The notes beneath the pieces were generated by a model. The model worked only from the letters and a program-made list of their open reading frames with translations. It made no database searches and was not told where the DNA came from. A stretch of 64,000 bases of DNA from Isoetes taiwanensis (lineage: Eukaryota > Streptophyta > Lycopodiopsida > Isoetales > Isoetaceae): positions 1,364,001 to 1,428,000 of the forward strand of contig JAJEKV010000113.1 in NCBI GenBank assembly GCA_021234155.1. Reading direction: 5' to 3'. A program made the position numbers and the translations under genes. Below are positions 30,457-39,625 of this stretch, piece by piece; the first letter of the stretch is position 1; the number at the start of each line of letters is the position of its first letter.

Positions 30457-31312
30457 GGACATCGATTGCAACGAATCGGGATCATTGTCAATATCACAAG
30501 GATCTACTGGCAGTTCACATCACGAGGATACTGGATCCAAGAAAGGCAGTCAAGAGCAAGACAGTGCGGGCAGCAAGAAAGGACCCGAAAAAATAATGAT
30601 CCCGCATATGGATCCCGATCAAGAGGAAATCTGGTCAGAGCCAAACTTCAATTGGGATCCATCGGGCCCCACCAAGCTTGTAATATTTGACGTCAATGGA
30701 GTATTAGTTGCAGTATACCATGATAAAGACGTCCCTGAGCTTAACACCTCGCAGATACCGACAAAAGTGGGGTCTAAAATCGTGTATCCCCGGCCTAAAG
30801 CAAAGGAGATTATTGATTGGTGCCCAGGCGGGGATTCTCGGGTGGCCATATGGTCTTGTATGGCAAAGAAAAAATATTGTCAATGTCCTCGGTGTTCTCG
30901 GCCTTCCAGTTTTTGAAGTTCAAGTTTGTTTGGGAAACGAAAAGGGTCGAAAGCATGTGTGAGACCTCGATCCCACCATCACAAAGGGGAAGCCTATTAT
31001 GGTGAAAAGTGGGGACAGGTTTATGAACAATTCGGACTTTAACAAACACAACACGCTGGATCATAGACGACTCGCTACAAGTGCTATCATAACTTCGTAA
31101 AATACAATCATTGACAAGACTTATCGCCCTAAGAGTATGAAACGGATAGGTAGTTGTCTATGAATCTCGCCCCTCAGGCCGGAATCCCTGCGCTTGCCAT
31201 TCTTGTGGCCTATGTGATTAGGAACTATCCGAACCTCAAGCGAGTCGATCCAGAGACAGTAGCGATCATGAAAGCTATGGATGACAAATATTATGGTGAT
31301 CAAGAAGAGTGA
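30457..31312 (+). CDS. Copy-2 multidomain gene, FCP1/NLI-type HAD phosphatase exon
   Basis: Ser/Lys-rich leader (SISQGSTGSSHHEDTGSKKG), then TKLVIFDVNGVLVAVYHDKD (motif I, about 30674-30720), then YPRPKAKEIIDWC and RVAIWSCMAKKK (motif II area, about 30837-30872). After frame changes come VCLGNEKG, NNSDFNKHNT and WIIDDSL (acidic motif, 31057-31077). The C-terminus, IPALAILVAYVIRNYPNLKR followed by VDPETVAIMKAM, stops at 31310-31312. As in copy 1, motif I is DxN. Order and spacing fit plant FCP1-like phosphatases. Confidence 0.7.
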
Positions 31313-31389
31313 CCGCTTCCGGATAGTCGAGTTGTGTAAATTTTGTAAAGAAACATGAAGAAATGTACTATATTTTGTAATGAATATAC

Positions 31390-31715
31390 TTGTACATTGA
31401 GTTTTCACTGGCTTTCTCGACTCGCAAGTCGAGAAAGGCATGCTTGTCCTATTGATGAAACTATGTGTATGTTTGTTTGTGTGACTGGATGCAGTCATAT
31501 TCTATAATGGTTGTACATTGGTTTTTCGGCCTTTTTCGACTCATGAGTCGAGAAAGGCATTGCTTGTCTCATTGACGAGACCATTTGTATGCTTCCGTGT
31601 GTGATTGGATGCAGCCATATTCTAATGAAAATGGTTGTACTTTGACTTTTTCGGGCCTTTCTCGACTCGCGAGTCGAGAAAGGCACTACTTGCCACGTGA
31701 TTAGATGTAGTTACA
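31390..31715 (+). repeat. ~120-bp tandem repeat, three units each with a palindrome
   Basis: Units start TTGTACATTG at 31390 and 31511, and TTGTACTTTG at 31635. The last is shorter. Each carries one copy-2 palindrome: 31412-31437, 31531-31556 and 31657-31682. The last is a perfect 26-bp dyad (CTTTCTCGACTCG and complement), extending to 30 bp with flanking GC/GC. This lies just downstream of the multidomain gene's stop. Confidence 0.85.
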
Positions 31716-31807
31716 TGAAATGAATGTATTTTGAATTCACCATTCTTTTCTTCGTTTTGACTAATGGCACCGTAATTGTTAATCATAGACTCTCCTTGCT
31801 CCTGTGT

Positions 31808-32192
31808 GGTTCAGCACGATCCCCACCAAAGCCACAGATCCCGCTTAGGCCTCGAGAGACCGCTCCAGCAAAGACAGATCCCGGCTCAAAGGCAGAGATA
31901 CTGTTCGGCACAGATCCGCCACGCTACACTCCCCCCAGGCCTTTGGGATAAGGTTGCTCGTGAGTGCAGACGCTATGCACACACTCGGGATAAAGAAGAG
32001 GGGAAGAAATTTGAGATAGTCCATAAAGCTCAAAGCATCTTGCAAGCATTGCATAACATCCACGGAGGTTGGGGAAGGAGCATATTCGATGAAGAGTCTG
32101 CGGGAGGAGGGTGGAGAAGTCGGTGGACAGGTCACCGTTATTCCGTGAGGCACCTCTTCGGGGTTGCCCCCAAGGCTTTACAGATGGCATGA
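31808..32192 (+). CDS. Downstream exon-like ORF in copy 2
   Basis: After a TTCAG acceptor-like site the frame runs about 128 codons: LPPGLWDKVARECRRYAHTR, then KKFEIVHKAQSILQALHNIH, GGWGRSIFDEES and RWTGHRYSVRHLFGVAPKAL, stopping at 32190-32192. It is bracketed by copy-2 palindromes (31657 and 32403), so it seems to belong to the element. Product not recognised. A faint similarity to the ORF at 19131-19502 is noted there. Confidence 0.35.
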
Positions 32193-32402
32193 AGAAGCCC
32201 CGCAAGTTAATCCTCTAAGGTGGACCACCGCATTACCCACACGACGATGTAATCAGTAGTGACAAGCAAGACCGCCATGGTCTCTGCGTCCCATGTAAAA
32301 TACATTGTACCTATTCAATTTATTAATAAAAATTCTTTTTTTCAACTAGAACTTTGGTTTCAATCAGAATGAATTTCCTTTGTTTGAGTTCTATTGTTCT
32401 TG

Positions 32403-32426
32403 TTCTCGACTCGCTATCCGAGAAAA
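32403..32426. repeat. Copy-2 palindrome, distal 3' site
   Basis: TTCTCGACTCGC...CCGAGAAAA, the last copy-2 site. It lies 35-90 bp before LINE-derived sequence begins. Confidence 0.65.
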
Positions 32427-32499
32427 TCGGGAGTAAGCTCGACCCACGCTTAGGAGACAAATATTTGAATTAAGGAGCCAAGCTCTCCTTTAAGATCAA

Positions 32500-35400
32500 G
32501 TTGTAAGCAGATTTGGATTGCAAACTAGTAGAAATAAAAGGAAAATGGAAGCAATGATTGCGTCTCTAGAAACAGTTATGAAATTTGCTAAAACTTGGGA
32601 TCCTAATAAGATGGCTGAAGAAAATGTTGTGCTGAATTCACTATACAGAGAATTGACAAAACTTAGAAGAAATGGTGCTAGCTCGAGCGAAAAGGAAAAA
32701 AAAAAGCTCTAGACGAAATTAAGAAACTAGAACTAGTCAAAATTCAATAAGTCAAGGTCAAAACAGGATTGACGTGGATCAAGGAAAGTGACAAATGTAC
32801 AAGTTTCTTTTTTAAGGTTGCAAGGCAGAGGAAACAATCAGCCACATTGTCCTCATAATAGGTGGAGGATGGATCCATCATTCAGAACCCACAATAGGTG
32901 AAGGAGGCTATTTTTAAACACTTTGAAGCTTTTTTTAAGAAGAAGAATATAAACTTTCAAGTTTGTTTTGAGGAGTTAATTCTTTCAAAGGTTGTATCTA
33001 AAGTATCTGCAATGCAAAGGGAACAACTCGGACAACTGCTATCCATTGATGATATGCGTGAGGCCTTCTACTCTTTGGCCAAAAATAAATGCCCGGGTAT
33101 AGATGGCATTCTAGCGGAATTCTTCCAGGGGAATGGATACAATCTTGTGTATAGAGATTATCAGGACTTTTTACAAGCAGATAAGTTGGACAGCAAATTA
33201 AACACTGGATATATTACCTTAATCCCAAAGGTTAAGGAACCGAAATCTATAGGGGACTGGAGACCTATTTCTTTGTTGGCGACCTTCTAAAAAATTATAG
33301 CAAAAGGATGTGCGAAAAAAATAAAACCTATCTTGACGGAACATATATCTAGAGTTCAGTCGGGATTTATTTCAGGCAGATGTATTTTCAACAATATAGC
33401 GGTTTCTTTTGAAGACATACATTGGGCAAGAAAAGACACATCAAAAGTCGCTTTATCTAAAGCTTGACTTTAAAAAGGCATATAACAGTATAAGTTGGTC
33501 CTTTCTAGAAATGATGTTGCTCGCTTTTGGTTGTGGATAAGAATTTATCAGCATTGTTGCAAAATTGTTGAAGTCATCACATGCATCTGTGTTAGTTTTT
33601 AGAGAGACCTCTCTTATTTTTTATGTAAGCAAGGGCATTAGACAAGGATGCCCCCTGGTGCCTTTCCTTTTGGACATCGTTGCAGAAGAACTATTTCAAG
33701 TGCTACGCAGCAGTGGAAGATAGGGTTATAACAAGGCTGCGGATGACAGATGGCTCGTAACAAATATGTAACCAATATGTTGATGATACTTTCTTTTTTT
33801 AGATGCCTCAGAAGATAATCTCTACAATGCGAAACAGTTATTGAACTCTTTCTCTATAGCATCAGGTCGTTTTCTCAATTGGAACAAATGTGCAGCCATA
33901 TGGCCATTAGATCATGAGCCACTTCCTGCTCAGGTTAACGCTTTTCCTTGGGCCATAATGCCGGTTGGGCCTTCTTCGATGTTGTTGGGTGTTCCAATCG
34001 GAGTGTGCACCTCATTCTCGAATATATGGGATGAGTTCTTGCTTAGTTTAGAGAAACATTTGACTGGTGGAAGGTCAGTAAGCTCTCCATGGCAAGAAGG
34101 ATAGTCATAGCTAAGTCAGTGCTAAGCAGTACTCATATTTATGCTACATCGGTGTTGTTGACTCCTAAATCAAAGCTAGCAAAGTTATAAAAAATAGTGC
34201 GAAATTTTGTCTGGGGTGAAATGGGGAAGGAGCAAATATCAAAGTAGCTTGGAGAAATGCTTGAGATCTAAATCAAGTGGAGGAGTATGAGGGTTAAAGC
34301 ATAGAGGTGGGGGACACTTTTTATGTCAGCGACACATGGTGCTTGTTGGGTACTTTCTTGAGACATTTTCTTTGTATTTTTGAAAAATATTTTTCTTTTA
34401 TTTTTTTAATATTTTTCCTTGAAACGCATCAATATTACGCTGTGGAATACAAATTTTCAGCCTCATAGAGTTACAGAAAAAAAAGAAAAAGATAAAAATA
34501 AGTAAATTTTTCAGCACTAGTGCTTAGTGGGTGCTTTATTGGCGCAAAAATGCCCCCCAGCTCCATGTTTTAACCCGTGAATGTGTGACTTTAAGTCGCA
34601 TAGTAAGATCTCGTTTGCAAGTTCATGTGGAAAATGTTTCAGCAGGACTCAAAGTCTCTAGGCCTTGAGCTTCTAAAACAATCACTAATTCATTGTACGC
34701 CGTGCAGAAAGCCTTCTCATAATGCAGATCTGCCTTGGGCCCTTTTTTATAAACTGAGACCCTACGTAGGTAATGCCATTTCTTAGAGGATTGTTAAAAG
34801 CTTGGGAGATAGTTAAAGTTCTACGGCACTTGGACATCAATAATTGTACCTCCGTAACTATGCCTGTGTGGTGGCTGCAAGTGGAAACCAACAAAGGTCG
34901 CCTGCCACCTTTTTCGATGGTGAATAAAAGAACTCGAAGCAGATGGATTGTGGCGTACAACGCTCTTTGGATTCATTTTCAAAGCGAGTTTAACTTGAGA
35001 GTGCAAGATAAACGCGTTTGGAAAATGTTACTGTACAATATACCACCTTTTGATTTTATAGATGTAGGTGCTTTCTGCCTTTCCCATGAAAATCTTGACA
35101 AAAGACATTTTGGCTCAAAGGCATACAAGTTTCTGCATATGAATGAAATGATGAGCCTTCCTTCCCAATGGGAGGTAACATTAGAAGATGACCAAGTCAC
35201 TCAAGTATGAAAATGGGTCTACAAGGGCCACTTGCCACCAAAAGTATCCACACTACTATGGCAAATGTTCCACACAACAACCAAGGTCAACGTATTAGTG
35301 AGCAAGTTCAATCCTGACGTCTCACGGAGCTGCCCAATGTGCGGGCATGAATCTCATGCATTGTTGGGAACTACATCCAATATGGGAAAAATTGAAGGAA

Positions 35401-35796
35401 GTATTTGAGACTTCTCTCTCAGAAAAGGAGCTTTTAGAAAAAATGACATGTACCATCATCATGGCAAATTAGGAAAAAAGTTGCTTTGAATCTATGCAAA
35501 GGATGGCTTCTATGGCTGATATGGAAGAGGCGAAGAAAATTAGTGTTCTCTCAAGAATATCTTCACCCTAATAATCTATGGCCATCTTTGAAACAAAAGG
35601 TTCGCCAGTATCTTGTAGCACTTGAGGAGGAGTGGGCTTCCCAAGCCCACGACTCTCGTTTATCACTCCTGTAAAAGTTCAACTTCATAGCTGAGTGGTT
35701 ATCTCTACATAATCAAATATGTTGTGTAAGTGTATGATATATCTATGTAATTGGTGAGTTTCAATTAATATATTCTGATCCCTCAAAAAAAAAAGG
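32500..35796 (+). pseudogene. 5'-truncated L1-type LINE
   Basis: Begins inside ORF2 downstream of the endonuclease. Blocks are LTWIKESDKCTSFFFKVA (about 32770-32820), KNKCPGIDGILAEFF and LDSKLNTGYITLIPKVKEP then DWRPISLLATF (33.08-33.29 kb), QSGFISGRCIFNNIA, GIRQGCP (about 33630), QYVDDTFFF (the FADD-box region, about 33770), SIASGRFLNWNKC, SMARRIVIAKSVLS, and a zf-RVT region (PPKVSTLLWQMFHTTTKVNV, SCPMCGHESHALL) at 35.23-35.37 kb. It ends at an A-run followed by a G-run near 35788-35806. Many stops and frameshifts, and an AT-rich insertion at about 34330-34560. Non-functional. Confidence 0.75.
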
Positions 35797-35806
35797 GGGG
35801 GGGGGA

Positions 35807-36740
35807 GGGACAGCTTTTTGAACATATATAATTGTTATTAGGATGATTTTTTGGCATATTCTTCAACGTCGAGGCACTCATCTCGGCTGTCCATCGAATT
35901 AAAAACAATTTTGTATTGTCGGTGTTTTAGAGAAGGCCACCGACATAGCCATAGCCAACTATGGCAAAACAAAATTCCTCGAGAAGAGATTTTCTTGTGA
36001 CTCTGGCTTATCTTGGGGTGCCCTAACCCTTGCTCCACAAATCAGATCGGCATTCCAGGTTAGTTATGGGAGGCATGGATTTTCTCTGAAATTTTTCTTT
36101 TGTCAATGCTGTTGCAGCTCGGTTGCAGCCTCACAGCAGCTGAAGCCAGGGGTTGCTTGCATTGTTTCCTTCAATCAGGCCATGAGCCATGTAGCAGTGC
36201 AGACTCTGTTCACATGCTTTTGGTGTGGGGAAATTCGTGACAAGCAAAGAGACGGAGTTGTTTGTCGGAATTAGAGAGATCATTAAACAGACTCAATGTT
36301 CTTATCTCCATGAATCGAACCCACTTTGCAGCGATTTCTATTTCTTTTGTTGCACAGCAGAACACCAAATATGGTGGGTGGATCCCTTTGTCTTTGCTCA
36401 AATAATTAATCAGAATGGCGTCTTCTTTACGATCTTCCAGATGAATTCCAGTTGCTTCTTTCTTGCTATTTTATTGTGCGGCAGATCCCTTCATTTTGCT
36501 GCAGATCCCTTGCATGGTTTTATAAGATGTAGCCATGGCCAAGAAAAGCTCTGATCCGCAAGCAGAGCTATTTTGAGATCTGTATGGGTTTGAGTACTCT
36601 GTTTTTTTGGGAGAAAAAGTTCATACCTGAATCCTTCCTTCATTTTCCTTATTTGATCAGACAACGACATGTCCCTAGGACCAGATTATTCCCCGATAGA
36701 TTGAAGGAACCCTCTTTTAATTCTGTTTCGCATGCCCTAA
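35807..36740. other. Non-coding, no gene recognised
   Basis: Open frames at 35838-36038 (minus), 36210-36401 (minus) and 36225-36554 (plus) overlap each other and have no known domains. Nothing else seen. Confidence 0.3.
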
Positions 36741-36747
36741 TTTGAAA

Positions 36748-36870
36748 GCTCTGGCTCCTGAAAGCTGCAACAATGAGCATAGAGCTTTGCTCCTGAAAGC
36801 TGCAACGATGAGCGCACAACTTTGCTCCTGAAAGCTTCAACTAGTTCTTGAAAGTTGCTACAATGAGTAG
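36748..36870. repeat. ~33-bp minisatellite
   Basis: Four degenerate units of TGCTCCTGAAAGCTGCAACR followed by ATGAGCRYA..., alternating small variations. It is AG-rich and lies in otherwise non-coding sequence. Confidence 0.75.
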
Positions 36871-36984
36871 CCGCTCAATTTCTTTGGAGATAAAACATGT
36901 ATTGGAGGCCCGTTTCTAGCGATGATTGGCATGGTTTAAAATAAAATGGGAGCATATCTTTTTATCCTGGGGCCATCAGGGTAA

Positions 36985-37150
36985 GGGACGCCTCACATGT
37001 CACCGGCAAGTTTTTGCCGGACGTCAAACCGTTGGAGACACTCAGGTGTAAATTGCTCCAGCAGTTCGGGGACGAACGGCTCAGACGTCAAACCGGCCGT
37101 CTCAGATGAACTACATGTGAATACCTAAAGATTTACATGTGAGGCACCTC
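36985..37150. mobile_element. Possible MITE with short terminal inverted repeats
   Basis: GCCTCACATGT near 36989 is mirrored by ACATGTGAGGC near 37136. The inside contains CACCGGCAAGTTTTTGCCGG (hairpin) and two AGACGTCAAACCG copies. No coding capacity. Target duplications are not clear, so the MITE call is tentative. Confidence 0.4.
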
Positions 37151-38165
37151 AAAGAGATTGCAGTTTCTAGCTGATTTAATTTGCCGTGGATGGGTCAAGG
37201 TTATCACAGAGCTTATAATCTTTGCCGGATGCGTCCTTGGATATGAGACCTTTATTAAGTGCTGAAAATAATGGCCCTAGAGGTGCTCTCCAAGATGCAG
37301 TTGTTTTGGGGATCAAGAAGGTTGAGCGGTGATGGAGGGGCATTCTAGTTTCTCTTTACAATGAAATTACACCACAGAGTGAGCTATTGCTTGATGATTA
37401 TTTTCCAAGCTGACAAGTTTAATTTTGAAGATATTTGCCCACAAAACTCAGGCGTGGTACATTTTATGGATGAAGATGCCCTTTTGCGGCAGGACCAGGG
37501 CCTGCTAAATCTATATCATCCTTTTATCTTTGCCATGCTCAAGTTATATTGGCTCCCGTTTTATAGATCAAGATGCCCTTTTATAGCAAGATCAAGGTGG
37601 GTCTGTTAAATCTACATCATCTTTTTATCTTGATATGCTCGAGTTATATTACCGTAAATAAGTTATTGTCTCCTAGATTTATTGTTGAAGCCCATCATTT
37701 AGGATTAACTAGACATGGCTTAGCTGAATTTGGATTGTATGATTGTAGTAGAAAATTGAAAAATAAAAAATATAAGTTGCAGTCTAAAGCTATGGGAGAC
37801 AAAGATCGCTGCTTATTATGCTCGAATGCTAGCTACCTGGGTTGAATTACAAAGGGTTTCTGTTTTCTCCGCCAAAATATATTTCACGATTCCAAAAATG
37901 TTCAAGCCATGAGATCATATGTACAACCTTGGCATAATTTGTTATTAGGGTCTGAAAGCATCAGAATAAAAGGGAATAGTGAGGTGTAAGTTTTTTACAC
38001 CATTTAGCACCCTTTGCATTATCAAGATTTAGGTACAAATGCTTCAAGAAATTCTCCATTGAAAGTTCCTACCATTCCTCTTGCTAGTTTTTCCTTCCTA
38101 CCATAGATTGTGGAGCTCAAATTCTACAAAGTCATTGATTTCGATAAATATTGGAGTTTAGAATT
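37151..38165. other. Non-coding with a ~90-bp direct duplication
   Basis: The segment AAGATGCCCTTTTGCGGC...CAAGTTATATT at about 37473-37553 is repeated with changes at about 37568-37651. The rest shows no gene. Confidence 0.45.
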
Positions 38166-38344
38166 GTCCAAGCTTAGACATAGTTAGTCCAACTTTTGCA
38201 GGTTTAGAACTGTGATCCTTTCGACTGTCCAAGCTTAGACATAGTCCAACTTTTGCAAGTTTAGAACTGTGATCCTTTCGACTGTCCAAGCTTAGATATA
38301 GTTAGTCCAACTTTTGCAAGTTTATAACTGTGATCCTTTCGACT
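38166..38344. repeat. 57-61 bp minisatellite, three units
   Basis: Units beginning TGTCCAAGCTTAGAYATAG and ending GATCCTTTCGAC at 38166, 38227 and 38284. The middle one lacks a 4-nt TTAG. Confidence 0.9.
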
Positions 38345-39084
38345 GAATACCAAATGTCTTTTGCAACGTATTGGACAATAGAAATGTTCGTGGCAAATTT
38401 CTTGTAAGATTTATTCCTTAGATTTATTTGCTTATTTGAAGACACAATAAAGTTTGAAATAAAAGACCAAATTTTAATCAATCTAGCAATAAATCCAATA
38501 CTTCATAGCCCTACCTCGAGTACTTCATAGCCATTTCCAAATCTTGCACATAGCCGTGTATTGGGATCCATATTTGAATCAATCTAACAACAATTCAATA
38601 CTTCATAGCCCTACCTCTAGTACTTCATAGCCCTATTTCCAAAACTTGCACATAGCCTTGTATTGGAATATTGCACATTCTTCACGGCAAGGCAATCCGA
38701 TTTATAATACCCAACAAATTCACCTCTTTTTCATAGCCATGTATTGGGATTTTGCACATGCTTCATGATTATGACAATTTGATTCACAACACCCAGCCAT
38801 TCACCTTTTTTTCAGGGAAACCTTGCACATTCTTCATGGCTATGCAATCCAATTCAAAACCCAATTATTCACCTCTTTTTCAAGCACGCTAACTACTGTT
38901 GTTGTCCCAAATCTGCCCCAAATCCTGTTTCCAAGCTGTGCTCTCCCGAGATCTTGCACATTCTCTACGAATATTGGCAATTTGATTCGCAATACCCATA
39001 ATTCACCTCTTTTTCAGAAGATTACAGGTCTCTAAAAGTTATGCAAGTTGTTTGCAAGTGAATGAACTTCAGCCACCAAGCCAT
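38345..39084. repeat. Diverged low-complexity repeats
   Basis: Degenerate recurrences of TACTTCATAGCCCTACCTC, CTTGCACATAGCC, TTGTATTGGGAT and ATTCACCTCTTTTTCA at spacings of about 60-130 bp. Probably an old minisatellite. No coding sequence. Confidence 0.5.
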
Positions 39085-39154
39085 GAATATTTATTTATTT
39101 ATTTATTTATGTCTATGCTCACTCGGGCCAAGAAGGCCATGGAGCCCAAATACA

Positions 39155-39625
39155 TCAGACTTTAAGCAGTAAAGAACGGTGCTCATCTACTGCTTTGATA
39201 TACAATCCTACTGTAAAAAATGGTAATTGAAACAAAGACTTGAAGTTTTCTACATGTATGCCGAATCTCTCTCTAAGATCTTCATATGCTGGGCACTTAG
39301 TAAAAACATGATCTTCGTCCTCAACACTATCTGTATCACACAAGCTGCAAAGTCTCTCTTCAATGGGTTTTTTAGACCATCGACCAGTCTCGATTGCCAA
39401 CCTGTGAGAGCTTAACCTATACCGTGCCATTATTTTCTTCAAGAATCTCGGTATATCAGCTCTCATGTATTCCTGATCGCCATATGAGTCTAAAGAATTC
39501 ACATGCTCTCTGTAATGGATCATTCTGCTTCCCTGCTCTGACCACAAGCGCCGGAATGCAAGCTGTTCAAGCAATTGTCTTGCTTCCTTTTTATTGTCTG
39601 GCCAATTTTCATCATCATTGACCCC
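39155..39625 (-). CDS. LINE ORF2 C-terminal part (shifted frame) with CCHC
   Basis: Continues ORF2 after a frameshift near 39625. It includes RYRLSSHRLAIETGRWSKKP and a zinc-finger CSLCDTDSVEDEDHVFTKCP (C-x2-C-x8-H-x4-C), as found at the C-terminus of many LINE ORF2 proteins. Stop at 39155-39157. Confidence 0.8.
   Translation of the reverse strand, partial: GVNDDENWPDNKKEARQLLEQLAFRRLWSEQGSRMIHYREHVNSLDSYGDQEYMRADIPRFLKKIMARYRLSSHRLAIETGRWSKKPIEERLCSLCDTDSVEDEDHVFTKCPAYEDLRERFGIHVENFKSLFQLPFFTVGLYIKAVDEHRSLLLKV

Larger units (their letters stand above)
26539..31312 (+). pseudogene. Copy-2 multidomain gene: N-domain, ParB-like, MTase-like, HAD phosphatase
   Basis: Plus-strand relative of the 13.1-18.1 kb gene, from ATG 26539 to TGA 31310-31312. 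Inferred structure: exon 1 26539-26638, exon 2 26701-27836, exon 3 from 28731, a long coding stretch to 30344, and the HAD exon from 30457 to the stop. Domain order is identical to copy 1. It is better preserved than copy 1 but still carries frame changes (about 27535, 27690, 30870, 31050) and stops in the linker, so it is probably also a pseudogene unless read in a way I cannot see. All palindromes of its family lie in introns or downstream of the stop. A DUF7869-type gene is divergently adjacent. The protein family appears undescribed to me. Confidence 0.65.
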
